A stretch of 64,000 bases of DNA from positions 1-64,000 of the forward strand of contig NZ_BSCT01000005.1 of the NCBI RefSeq assembly GCF_030159255.1, given 5' to 3'. This stretch comes from Bradyrhizobium sp. SSBR45G (GTDB taxonomy: Bacteria > Pseudomonadota > Alphaproteobacteria > Rhizobiales > Xanthobacteraceae). Below the pieces are notes generated by a model. The model searched no databases, was not told the DNA's origin, and saw nothing but the letters and a program-made list of their open reading frames with translations. The translations under genes and the position numbers were made by a program. Shown here piece by piece: positions 26,769 through 35,632 of the stretch (position 1 is the first letter of the stretch; every line of letters begins with the position of its first letter).

Positions 26769-27683
26769 CTAGCGGGCGGCGCGCTCGGTCGCGACGAGAT
26801 CGTCGAGCTCGCGGGACAGCGCGTCCGGCCAGGCCGGTGGCACGAGGCCGAAAGCGGCCGCAAGCCGCGACAGGTCGAGCTGTGAATTGGCGGGACGGCG
26901 CGCCTTGGTGGGAAAATCCGCCGTCGTGATCGCCTCGACCGCCCCCGCCTTTACCGCCACGTCGCGCCGGCGCAGGCCGTCGACGATGGCCGTGGCGAAG
27001 CCGTGCCAGCTGGTGGCGCCGGAACTGGTCAGATGCACCAGGCCATCGGCGCGCGCGAACGTGCCCGGCAGGTCGCCTTCGCCCTGCGCCAGGATCGCCG
27101 CGATCACCTCGGCGATGGTGCGCGCCGAGGTCGGCGTGCCCGTCTGGTCGGCGACGACGCGCAACTGATCGCGCTCGCGCGCCAGGCGGACCATGGTCCG
27201 CATGAAATTGGCGCCTTCCGACGCGAACACCCAGGCGGTGCGGACCACGAGATGCGGCCCGCCGGCGCCGCGCACGGCCTCCTCGCCGGCGAGCTTGCTG
27301 CGGCCATAGGCCGAGAGCGGGCCGACCGGATCGTCCTCGCGCCAGGGCCGCGCGCCCGAGCCGTCGAACACGTAGTCGGTCGAGACATGCAGCAGCGGCA
27401 CGCGATGCGCCGCCGCCCAGCGCGCGATCACGCCCGGCGCATGGCCGTTGACGGTGGTCGCCAGCTCGATCTCGTCCTCGGCGCGGTCGACCGCGGTATA
27501 GGCGGCCGGGTTGAGGATGAGATCCGGCCTGATCGCCTCCAGCGCGTCCGCGAGACTGTCCGGCCGGGTCAGGTCGAACGCCGCGCGCGGTGGGCAGACC
27601 AGCTCATGCGCCGCCTCGGCCGCCAGCACACGGCGCAGCGCGCCGCCGACCTGTCCGCTGGTTCCGGTGATCAGGATGCGCAT
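26769..27683 (-). CDS. rfbD: dTDP-4-dehydrorhamnose reductase RfbD
   Basis: Last step of dTDP-L-rhamnose synthesis: NAD(P)H-dependent reduction of dTDP-4-dehydro-L-rhamnose. The 304-residue protein has the Rossmann motif GTSGQVGG at the N-terminus, HVSTDYVFDG, the catalytic YGRSK tyrosine-lysine pair and the C-terminal RPANSQLDLSRL typical of RfbD. Its ATG overlaps the TGA of rfbC by one base, so the two are translationally coupled. Together with rfbA and rfbB on the other side of a shared promoter region it completes the rhamnose pathway. Confidence 0.95.
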   Translation of the reverse strand: MRILITGTSGQVGGALRRVLAAEAAHELVCPPRAAFDLTRPDSLADALEAIRPDLILNPAAYTAVDRAEDEIELATTVNGHAPGVIARWAAAHRVPLLHVSTDYVFDGSGARPWREDDPVGPLSAYGRSKLAGEEAVRGAGGPHLVVRTAWVFASEGANFMRTMVRLARERDQLRVVADQTGTPTSARTIAEVIAAILAQGEGDLPGTFARADGLVHLTSSGATSWHGFATAIVDGLRRRDVAVKAGAVEAITTADFPTKARRPANSQLDLSRLAAAFGLVPPAWPDALSRELDDLVATERAAR

Positions 27684-28237
27684 CAGATCTGCCCATACAC
27701 CGGAAGATTCTTGGCATCCGCCAGCAGCGGCGCCTCGGCATCCTTGGCCGACAGCTTGGGCTCGGCGATGCCCCAGTCGATGCCGATCGCCGGATCGTTC
27801 CAGCGCACCGACATCTCGTCCTTGGGGCTGTAATAGTCGTCGCATTTGTAGAAGAAGTCGGCGCTTTCAGACAGCACGACGAAGCCGTGGGCGAAGCCGC
27901 GGGGAACCCAGAGCTGCCGGCGGTTCTCCTCGGACAATTCCACCGCGACGTGGCGGCCGAAATTCGGGCTGCCGACGCGGACATCGACCGCGACATCGAG
28001 CACGCGGCCGCGCATCGCGCTGACCAGCTTGCCCTGCGTGTTCGGGTTCTGCAGATGCAGCCCGCGCAGCACGCCATGGGCGGAGCGGGACATGTTGTCC
28101 TGCACGAACGGCCCGGCGATGCCGAGCTCGCGGTAGCGCGCGGCCTGGAACGTTTCCAGGAAAAAGCCTCTGGTATCACCGAACAGCTTCGGCTCGAGAA
28201 TGATAACTTCCGGCAGGTCGGTCTTGATGACGTTCAT
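27683..28237 (-). CDS. rfbC: dTDP-4-dehydrorhamnose 3,5-epimerase RfbC
   Basis: Epimerises C3 and C5 of dTDP-4-dehydro-6-deoxyglucose, giving the L-rhamno form. The 184-residue cupin has the family motifs DTRGFFLETF, SRSAHGVLRGLHLQ (active-site histidine) and VPRGFAHGF. First gene of the minus-strand rfbC-rfbD pair, with the stop codon of rfbC overlapping the start of rfbD. The upstream 111 bases are AT-rich and shared with rfbA on the plus strand. Confidence 0.96.
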   Translation of the reverse strand: MNVIKTDLPEVIILEPKLFGDTRGFFLETFQAARYRELGIAGPFVQDNMSRSAHGVLRGLHLQNPNTQGKLVSAMRGRVLDVAVDVRVGSPNFGRHVAVELSEENRRQLWVPRGFAHGFVVLSESADFFYKCDDYYSPKDEMSVRWNDPAIGIDWGIAEPKLSAKDAEAPLLADAKNLPVYGQI

Positions 28238-28348
28238 CGGATGATCTGTTAAAAGATTGATGCTTATGCAATTTACTGTATCCCTTTATCCAACTTGTGC
28301 AACGCACGCTATCTGTTAACGTAACAATTATTCGCAGAGCGAGGTCCC
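28238..28348. promoter_or_regulatory. Divergent promoter region of the rhamnose genes
   Basis: This 111-base AT-rich gap separates rfbC (minus) from rfbA (plus) and must hold promoters for both halves of the dTDP-rhamnose pathway. A GTTAACGTAAC element lies at 28315-28325, near the rfbA start, and recalls the CGTTAA elements at 20771 and 58606. Confidence 0.55.
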
Positions 28349-29224
<876 letters not shown>

Positions 29225-29239
29225 CGCCTGGGGGCATCG

Positions 29240-30313
29240 ATGCGTTTCAAAGGCTCGACCATCTTCGTCACCGGCGGCGCCGGCTTCATCGGCTCGGCCG
29301 TGGTGCGGCATCTCCTGCGCGACACCCATGCGCGCGTGGTCAACATCGACAAGCTGACCTATGCGGCCAATCTCGACTCGCTGCCCGGCGCGGCTGGCAA
29401 TCTGAACTACGCCTTCGAGCAGGCCGACATCTGCGACGCCATTGCGTTGCGCCGGCTGTTCGAGAAGTACCAGCCGGACGCGGTGATGAACCTCGCCGCC
29501 GAAAGCCATGTCGACCGCTCGATCGACGGCCCCGGCGAGTTCATCCAGACCAACATCGTCGGCACCTTCACGCTGCTGCAGGAGGCGCTGCGCCATTTCC
29601 GCACGCTGCCTCAAGAGAAGCGCGCCGGCTTCCGCTTCCTGCACATCTCCACGGATGAGGTGTTCGGCACGCTCGGCGACACCGGCCTGTTCACGGAGAC
29701 CACGGCCTATGCGCCCAACTCGCCCTATTCGGCGAGCAAGGCCTCGTCCGACCATCTGGTGCGGGCCTGGCGCGAGACCTATGAGCTGCCGACCATGATC
29801 ACCAACTGCTCGAACAATTACGGGCCGTATCACTTCCCCGAGAAGCTGATCCCGCACATGATCATCAAGGGACTCGGCTTCGAGAAGCTGCCGGTCTATG
29901 GCGACGGCCAGAACATTCGCGACTGGCTCTATGTCGAGGACCACGCCAAGGCGCTGACTTTGGTGCTGGAGCGCGGCCAGGTCGGCGAGACCTACAATGT
30001 CGGCGGCCGCAACGAGCGCACCAATCTGCACGTGGTCGAGACCATCTGCGACCTGCTCGACGAGGTCGCGCCATCTACGCACGGCGGACGCCGCCAATTG
30101 ATCAGCTTCGTCACCGACCGTCCCGGCCACGACCGCCGCTACGCCATCGACGCCTCCAAGCTGGAGCGCGAGCTCGGCTGGCGCGCGCAGGAGACCTTCG
30201 AGACCGGCATCGCCAAGACCGTCCGCTGGTATGTCGAGGAGCAGCCATGGTGGCAGGCGATCCTGCAGCGCGGCTATCAGACGGAGCGGCTCGGCCGCAA
30301 GGCTGCGCATTAG
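29240..30313 (+). CDS. rfbB: dTDP-glucose 4,6-dehydratase RfbB
   Basis: Second step of the dTDP-rhamnose pathway: NAD-dependent conversion of dTDP-glucose to dTDP-4-dehydro-6-deoxyglucose. The 357-residue SDR enzyme has [11 protein letters not shown] near the N-terminus, [13 protein letters not shown], the catalytic STDEVFG region with Asp-Glu, [13 protein letters not shown] with the tyrosine-lysine pair, and [19 protein letters not shown] lies five bases before the ATG. A hairpin (30352-30371) follows some 40 bases after the stop codon. Confidence 0.97.
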   Translation: MRFKGSTIFVTGGAGFIGSAVVRHLLRDTHARVVNIDKLTYAANLDSLPGAAGNLNYAFEQADICDAIALRRLFEKYQPDAVMNLAAESHVDRSIDGPGEFIQTNIVGTFTLLQEALRHFRTLPQEKRAGFRFLHISTDEVFGTLGDTGLFTETTAYAPNSPYSASKASSDHLVRAWRETYELPTMITNCSNNYGPYHFPEKLIPHMIIKGLGFEKLPVYGDGQNIRDWLYVEDHAKALTLVLERGQVGETYNVGGRNERTNLHVVETICDLLDEVAPSTHGGRRQLISFVTDRPGHDRRYAIDASKLERELGWRAQETFETGIAKTVRWYVEEQPWWQAILQRGYQTERLGRKAAH

Positions 30314-30351
30314 GCCCTCCGATGCGCGGCGGCCCGCACCATCAAGCCGTG

Positions 30352-30371
30352 GCGCCGCGCTCTCGCGGCGC
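30352..30371 (+). terminator. Hairpin after rfbB, possible terminator
   Basis: A perfect 8-bp GC stem (30352-30359 with 30364-30371) and CTCT loop follow rfbB by 38 bases. There is no T tract, so termination is uncertain; it may instead be the outermost element of the dispersed repeat that follows. Confidence 0.4.
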
Positions 30372-30840
30372 GATCGGCGCCCGAGTTGTCCTGAGAATGT
30401 CGCCCTCAGAGACGAGGGCGCAGGGAAGACCGGGTGCCCGCTGCACCCATGGCCCCCGTGCGGAAGAAGTGCACGGGGCAGGAACCACAGGTGTCGGCGG
30501 CATCACGCCGGCCTTCCCTGCACAGTGGTTTACGGCTTACTTCGCGCTCTCCCCGGGGACCGGCTTGTTTGCCCCCGTCACCTCAGCGCGCGTCACGCGC
30601 TGCGCTTGGCATCAGCATCGGGATGCCAGGACCACACGACTTGACCATCCGCACCAGCGACCGCTCGTCAGTCGGCCGCGGCACGTCCACCGCATCCCAG
30701 GCCCAACGTCCGTAACGACGCGCACGCCCCTCCGAGGAGCCCGGGACGGCGGGAAAAGTGCCGGTGATTTGCCCGACGGCGCAAGCGCGAAAGGGTGCGA
30801 CATGGTAACGCGACGGGCAACTGAGGCAATAAACGGCGTC
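30372..30840. repeat. Dispersed structured intergenic repeat of Bradyrhizobiaceae
   Basis: I recognise this sequence (the GAGACGAGGGCGCAGGGAAG and GTGTCGGCGGCATCACGCCGG portions among others) as one found many times between genes in Bradyrhizobium and relatives, where its frames are often misannotated as small proteins. It is rich in hairpins: 30401-30407/30414-30420 (7 bp), 30432-30437/30443-30448, 30454-30461/30471-30478 (8 bp) and 30495-30499/30506-30510. An outer helix joins 30421-30428 and 30430-30433 with 30513-30520 and 30508-30511, enclosing the inner ones in part. The structure suggests a folded RNA or cruciform DNA. The exact limits are estimates. It marks the left edge of the low-GC island. 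Its function is unknown; no transposase is encoded. Confidence 0.7.
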
Positions 30841-30959
30841 GGATTCAAATCGAGATTCTATGCATGTCTTCCCTGCTGGGGCGGACCCGGTCGGCTTTCT
30901 GTCCACCGCGCGCCTTACGGCATTTTTCTCCAATTCAAACAGCTGAACTCTGCCATATA

Positions 30960-32132
30960 ATGACATCAAAGCCGCTTCGAGTTCTTAGCCGTCGGGCTTT
31001 GTTAGCCTACATTGGCGCCGCCTTTTTCGCACGCGGAGCGCTCAGTGATTCTGGAAGAGCGCCCAAATATCACCCCCTGATTGGCGCGCTTCGATGGGAC
31101 GCATGGTACACGCCCGGATCAACGCCGACAGAGGCTGTTAGACGATCACTGGCACCGGAGAAGTACCACTGGCGCCTGCCCTTTTTCGCTAAGCTAAACA
31201 GCGAACAAGAGCCGACGTTTCCAACGCTTACGCAGGCCGAACTCGATCTTGAGATTCAACAGGCGATCTACGCGGGGCTGGACTACTGGGCATTCGTCGC
31301 ATACCCAAAAGACGATCCAATGTCTGCAGCCCTTCTGAGGTACTTAGATAGCCAGAAGAAGCAACAGCTCAAGTTCTGCTTGTTTACGGAAGTCAACCGA
31401 TGGGGGACTCAAGGTAAACCTACGCCTCTCATCGACGAGCATATCGAGCTCATGAAGCGACCTGAATACGTCAAAGTCTCAGGCGAACGGCCACTCTATT
31501 ACCTTGGATTCATTGATAGGAACGACGTCGTAAGCCGTTGGGGTGGAGCGGAAGGTCTCAAGACCCAGATCAACGATTTCCGCACCGAGTGCACCAAATC
31601 TGGAGTCGGCAATCCGTACATTGTACTCGCAGGATCTTCTTCGCAAATCGAATTTTGGTCCTCCTTAGGAGGAGATGCTATTGGAGCCTACACCATAAGC
31701 GATCCACGGGGGACCGGTGACTATGACTCGTTGACGCGAATTGTGGAGCAACGGTGGAGATCTATGACTCGATACCATCTTCCGGTAGTCCCAACGGTGG
31801 TAACAGGGTGGGATCGCCGACCTCGAGTCGAGCGCCCGGTTCCATGGGAGCGAGGTCAGCACGCTGGCGCCGGCATTAACTACTTCTTCGAATCTCCGCG
31901 CTCCGATCAGATCGCGGCTCAGCTTGACATGGCAATTAAGTTTACGAACGAACAGCCTGACCAACTCAGAGCACCGGCCCTCCTAATCTATGCTTGGAAC
32001 GAAAATGACGAAGGCGGATGGCTAGTCCCGACACTTCCTTGCAATTCAGAACGAATTGATGCGCTTCACAGAATGCTCGCCCTACAGCCGGGCGCCAGCA
32101 CAAGCCCCGGCTGCAAGATAATGCAGCAATGA
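30960..32132 (+). CDS. GH99/WbsX-like glycan-processing protein with an export signal
   Basis: A 390-residue protein. The start has a twin-arginine-like signal (SRRALLAYIGAAFFARGAL), implying export. The body begins IGALRWDAWYTPG and near the end carries YAWNENDEGGWLVPT, matching the AWNEW-EG-L-P motif of WbsX/GH99-like domains, of which the giant glycosyltransferase at 35633 has a canonical copy. GH99 enzymes act on alpha-mannosides, and WbsX proteins are linked to O-antigen synthesis; the activity here is unknown. Base composition is clearly lower in GC than in the flanking genes, a sign of transfer. I placed the start at ATG 30960, which directly precedes the signal. Confidence 0.7.
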   Translation: MTSKPLRVLSRRALLAYIGAAFFARGALSDSGRAPKYHPLIGALRWDAWYTPGSTPTEAVRRSLAPEKYHWRLPFFAKLNSEQEPTFPTLTQAELDLEIQQAIYAGLDYWAFVAYPKDDPMSAALLRYLDSQKKQQLKFCLFTEVNRWGTQGKPTPLIDEHIELMKRPEYVKVSGERPLYYLGFIDRNDVVSRWGGAEGLKTQINDFRTECTKSGVGNPYIVLAGSSSQIEFWSSLGGDAIGAYTISDPRGTGDYDSLTRIVEQRWRSMTRYHLPVVPTVVTGWDRRPRVERPVPWERGQHAGAGINYFFESPRSDQIAAQLDMAIKFTNEQPDQLRAPALLIYAWNENDEGGWLVPTLPCNSERIDALHRMLALQPGASTSPGCKIMQQ

Positions 32133-32197
32133 AGCTTAAGATTGAACTTTTCAAAACATTGGCCTAGTTTTTGGTGATCCTGACGGGGTACATTGAG

Positions 32198-33172
32198 ATG
32201 ACCAATTTTCCTCTGAATCAATGGACTAAGGAAGTCCCTTGGATTGATCGTCCCGACGCCGACGTAGATAGTTTTCTTAGAGAAAACAAGGTCGAGGCGA
32301 ATTTCGATATCAGGGAAAAGCTACTATTTTGGCAGCAGAACGGCTTCGTTATATTCGAAAACGCAGTTGACTCGGCTCTTTTGGATGACTTTGAAGCTGA
32401 GATAGACTTCATAAGATCCAATAGCCACGACCGCAATATCAGCATTGAACTACAAGGGAAGCAAACATATACGAGAGCCGTCCCCGCCGAGAAACTTAAC
32501 GACCCTGGCGTCAAGTTCAACCATCTGCACACCGTCTCGCGCAAGGCTGCGGAAGTTAGTCTTGCTTTGCCGGTCTCACAGTTTCTAGGGATCGTTTTTG
32601 AGTCGCCAGCCACAGTAACTCAAAGCCTAACGTTTTGGCGAGGAAGTCAGCAGCCACTCCATATCGACTATCCGTTTGTAAACCGTCAGAAGCGATTAGC
32701 TTACGTTGCTGCCTCGTGGATTCCGCTTGAAGATATATCACCCGACTCTGGTCCTCTTGAGTACTACCCGGGAGCTCACAAGATCGCCATTTCAGGGTTC
32801 TTCGATTGGGGAAACGGAGACATAGTGAAGGGCGCAGAAGCCATGCAAAATTCTATGGAGTTTGCAAAATTTCTTGAAGATCGAGTAGTCAGCGCCGGCA
32901 TAAGGCCCGTAGTGTTTTGTCCAAAAAGAGGTGATATTCTAGTTTGGCATGGGAACTTGCCGCACAGCGGGACTCGAATTAAGGACCCTACACTTACGAG
33001 AAAATCCTACGTCACACACTATACATCATTAGCTGATTATCCTGACACTTGGAAGATTCCAGAAGAACAATGGGCGAGAAGAGCCGTCGCCCTTAACAAG
33101 GGGTACGCCTTCCAGTTTCCCTGGACTAATATGGCTGACACCCTCCCCAGCTGGAGCGCGAATCAGAACTAG
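32198..33172 (+). CDS. Phytanoyl-CoA dioxygenase (PhyH) family protein
   Basis: A 324-residue Fe(II)/2-oxoglutarate oxygenase. The metal triad appears as His155 and Asp157 in QPLHIDYPF and His256 in NLPHSGTR, with Arg260 placed to bind the 2-oxoglutarate carboxylate. PhyH proteins in polysaccharide clusters are thought to hydroxylate sugars or lipid-like groups, but the substrate here is unknown. Codon use and composition are AT-richer than the window average, like those of its neighbours. It lies between the WbsX-like gene and a methyltransferase gene on the same strand, suggesting one small operon for glycan modification. Confidence 0.85.
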   Translation: MTNFPLNQWTKEVPWIDRPDADVDSFLRENKVEANFDIREKLLFWQQNGFVIFENAVDSALLDDFEAEIDFIRSNSHDRNISIELQGKQTYTRAVPAEKLNDPGVKFNHLHTVSRKAAEVSLALPVSQFLGIVFESPATVTQSLTFWRGSQQPLHIDYPFVNRQKRLAYVAASWIPLEDISPDSGPLEYYPGAHKIAISGFFDWGNGDIVKGAEAMQNSMEFAKFLEDRVVSAGIRPVVFCPKRGDILVWHGNLPHSGTRIKDPTLTRKSYVTHYTSLADYPDTWKIPEEQWARRAVALNKGYAFQFPWTNMADTLPSWSANQN

Positions 33173-33239
33173 GGCCGCGCTCCATGACGCTCTACCGTTT
33201 TTTGCTCAACAACCGTGATCGAGCTAAGAAGGTGGACTC

Positions 33240-33872
33240 ATGATCGACTTCTGGTCTCTACCCAACGTAGAGCGGCAAGAACGCGTCGAGCGGCTCATTC
33301 GAGAACAAGCTTCCGATTCAGAGCGCTGGCTAAATCCTCTGAACGCCGACGGAGCCTTGGATCACTCACGATCCATTGCGACAGCGCGATTAATCGAGCC
33401 ACATTCAAGTGTCCTGGATATTGGATGCGGCGCTATGGCGCTGAGGAGGTATCTACCGACAGGATGTACGTATCAGCCCTGCGATATTCATGATCGCGGC
33501 GAAGGCTGCTTCGTTGTGGATTTAAACAAACGAGAATTTCCGCCAGGAATGTATCGCTACATCACTCTTCTTGGCGTTCTTGAGTATGTGCACGATCCGG
33601 AGTTTGTACTCGATCAAGCCAGTCAGCGCTGTTCGATTTTGCTACTCGACTACAGCTCCCAGGGCTCAACTAATGAGAGGCGAAATTGCGGATGGGTCAA
33701 TGATCTCACCCCAGGAGAGGCAGTAAACGCTCTAATCAGAACGAACTGGCGCCATATTTGCCTTCGCAAGGTGATAGATAATCGCTACCTCTATATTTGC
33801 GAGAGCAAGATCAACGGATCCGAGTTTGATTGGGGGCACTTTGTGAAACGGGGAGAAGCGGGCGAGGCCTAG
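33240..33872 (+). CDS. SAM-dependent methyltransferase (class I)
   Basis: A 210-residue methyltransferase with the SAM-binding motif VLDIGCGAMALRRYLP at about 58-73, an acidic CDIH segment for the ribose, and TLLGVLEYVHDPEFVL for the post-I region. AAGG lies seven bases before the ATG. It ends the plus-strand group of the low-GC island and is convergent with the pyruvyltransferase-family gene. The likely role is O-methylation of a surface sugar, judged from its neighbours only. Confidence 0.82.
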   Translation: MIDFWSLPNVERQERVERLIREQASDSERWLNPLNADGALDHSRSIATARLIEPHSSVLDIGCGAMALRRYLPTGCTYQPCDIHDRGEGCFVVDLNKREFPPGMYRYITLLGVLEYVHDPEFVLDQASQRCSILLLDYSSQGSTNERRNCGWVNDLTPGEAVNALIRTNWRHICLRKVIDNRYLYICESKINGSEFDWGHFVKRGEAGEA

Positions 33873-33903
33873 CTGTTTTACATTGATCGCGGAGCTCAAG
33901 CGT

Positions 33904-35007
33904 TCAACCCTTTAATTTCAGACCGTTCTTCTTGGCGAATTCAATATACGCTCTATAGAGTTCATCATAACGCTGATTGAGCTTCGTCGGCTCTGCAAGA
34001 TTATAGAGGGACTGCACGTCGACCTTATCTAGCTTTACAATGCTCACATTAGGCATACCGAGGAAGCTACACATATCCTCAGTCCGAGTGTCATGACAGA
34101 TCACGATGGCTGGAACGCCGCGCTGTATAGCAGCCATACAGCCATGGAAGCGAGTACCGAACACGAAATCGTAGTTCGACATTGCGTCGAGCCAGCGATC
34201 CACGTCGAAGAAAACCTTTACATGCTCGGCTGCCCAATTCCGTGCAGCCTCCGCGGCGACGGCACCGCTGAGAAATGTCACGATCTCGCTCAATTGTGCG
34301 TCGGCGGTCGCACCGGGTAGCCGATCCGCAAGTTTGATCTCCGCCTGTTCGCTTTGGGCGATGAAGTCAGCTTTCCACTCAACGCCCGTACGGTAGATAT
34401 CGAGCAGATGTTTCTTCATCTTCTCCTTGTCAAAGGAGTGTCCAATCACGTCCCGGGAAGCATTGATCGAAATGCGTTTGATCTGATCGAAGGGCTTTGC
34501 GCGAAGGTTCAGACCGCCGGGCCCGCGCATATAAAATGAAGGACAGCCGGTGACCGTAACATTATGTACGCCTCTCCGGGCCAGAACCTGTTGAGTATAG
34601 GGACCGCGCACGCCAATGCTGGGAGCACGTTCAGCAATTACCTTCACAAACCGCTCGGTTCCAGGCATAAGTTCAATGTTTGGATCATAGCTGTTAGACT
34701 GAGCGCCCAGTCCAACGATCGCAACGGGCAAATCCGCACGCTCAATGTAGTCGGCCATGCCACCGAAATCGAACTTCGGAAATAGGAAGTTCGCAGCGGC
34801 GATCACTATCATATCGAAGCGCTCACGTACCTCTTTCGGATCAATCCGATAATCCCACGAGATATCGTCGTAGGCGATTTGGCTGAGCAACCCATAGGCG
34901 ATGACCTGATTCCCGGTGTTGCCCCCGGTCTTGGCGAGCTTGGACATAGGGTCCTCACCCGGCTCGACTGAAATACTGGGCGTAGCTCCGAGCAGGAAAA
35001 TATTCAC
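33904..35007 (-). CDS. Polysaccharide pyruvyltransferase family protein
   Basis: A 367-residue protein of the PS_pyruv_trans family, beginning MNIFLLGATPSISVEPGEDP and containing GGNTGNQVIAYGLL, AIVGLGAQS, the GVRGPYTQQVLARRG segment and GTRFHGCMAAIQRGVPAIVI, the last a hallmark of the family. Such enzymes move pyruvate from phosphoenolpyruvate to sugars of surface polysaccharides as a ketal. Some members have other roles, so the reaction is inferred. Composition is AT-richer than in the flanking genome. It is the last gene of the minus-strand run that begins with the RTX genes at 51 kb. Confidence 0.85.
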   Translation of the reverse strand: MNIFLLGATPSISVEPGEDPMSKLAKTGGNTGNQVIAYGLLSQIAYDDISWDYRIDPKEVRERFDMIVIAAANFLFPKFDFGGMADYIERADLPVAIVGLGAQSNSYDPNIELMPGTERFVKVIAERAPSIGVRGPYTQQVLARRGVHNVTVTGCPSFYMRGPGGLNLRAKPFDQIKRISINASRDVIGHSFDKEKMKKHLLDIYRTGVEWKADFIAQSEQAEIKLADRLPGATADAQLSEIVTFLSGAVAAEAARNWAAEHVKVFFDVDRWLDAMSNYDFVFGTRFHGCMAAIQRGVPAIVICHDTRTEDMCSFLGMPNVSIVKLDKVDVQSLYNLAEPTKLNQRYDELYRAYIEFAKKNGLKLKG

Positions 35008-35118
35008 AGCGTTTCTCCGGAGGAGTTATTTGGGTGCGGAGCGGATTGCAACGACCCTGCTCTGAACGCTACTCGACCAAAAATGGATTTTTGCCAAGCC
35101 GTTCGCAACCTTAAATGG

Positions 35119-35562
35119 TCAATGTCCTTTGATAGCAGCCTTCCACTGTGCGGCTTCAGTTTCGTAGTCCGCCGCGGGACTCCGCCCCTCGCCGCCCCCC
35201 ATCGTATGGAAATGAGCCTCGGCTGACTTTAACCGTCCTTCGCGCACTGCGTTGGCCACATCTGGATACTTCGCAAGATACCAATCCGGATCGACGATGG
35301 GTCCACTTCCCTTGCGGCCTTCGAAATAGCCATAACCGATATAGTGCATGTGGGCACTCTCAATCTCGCCCCGCTCGATTGCCTTAGCGACGTCCGGGTT
35401 CTCCTCCAGGTAGCGCCTCTCGTCAAATTCGCTCGAAGCGAGCGCAATTTGCAGCAGCAGCTTCAACAGCTTGGTAGGCACCTCGATCTTACCGGTACCA
35501 TTAAGGTCGGCCTTGGACGCGTTCAAGGCGGCCATTAACGAGTCGGCTGAAGGAACATACAT
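35119..35562 (-). CDS. Small protein with two FD-YL-NPDV repeats
   Basis: A 147-residue soluble protein. After about 40 residues come two tandem units of some 42 residues, FDERRYLEENPDVAKAIERG...GYFEGRKG and VDPDWYLAKYPDVANAVREG...GGGEGRSP. The same unit, FD--YL-xxPDV----G----H----G--EGR-P, recurs five times at the N-terminus of the giant glycosyltransferase encoded just upstream. Such repeats also occur in secreted proteins and glycosyltransferases of other bacteria, where they may mediate binding; the function is not established. No signal peptide is seen. GGGG seven bases upstream fixes the ATG. It may be a partner or regulator of the giant enzyme. Confidence 0.75.
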   Translation of the reverse strand: MYVPSADSLMAALNASKADLNGTGKIEVPTKLLKLLLQIALASSEFDERRYLEENPDVAKAIERGEIESAHMHYIGYGYFEGRKGSGPIVDPDWYLAKYPDVANAVREGRLKSAEAHFHTMGGGEGRSPAADYETEAAQWKAAIKGH

Positions 35563-35632
35563 AAGATAACCCCATGAGTATGGACATAGTCCAACGTTGT
35601 GGAAAGTGTTTGCGAGCGATCGCCTACCGTGC

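Noticed and set aside
30434..30969. Several open frames inside the dispersed repeat
   Set aside because: The sequence is a hairpin-rich non-coding repeat; the frames do not look like proteins and are commonly misannotated.
35078..35093. CAAAAA-TGGA-TTTTTG palindrome as a terminator
   Set aside because: The stem is only 6 AT-heavy base pairs and too weak to support a call.
30960..35600. A prophage or transposon
   Set aside because: No integrase, transposase, phage gene or flanking direct repeat was seen; base composition alone indicates transfer, not the vehicle.
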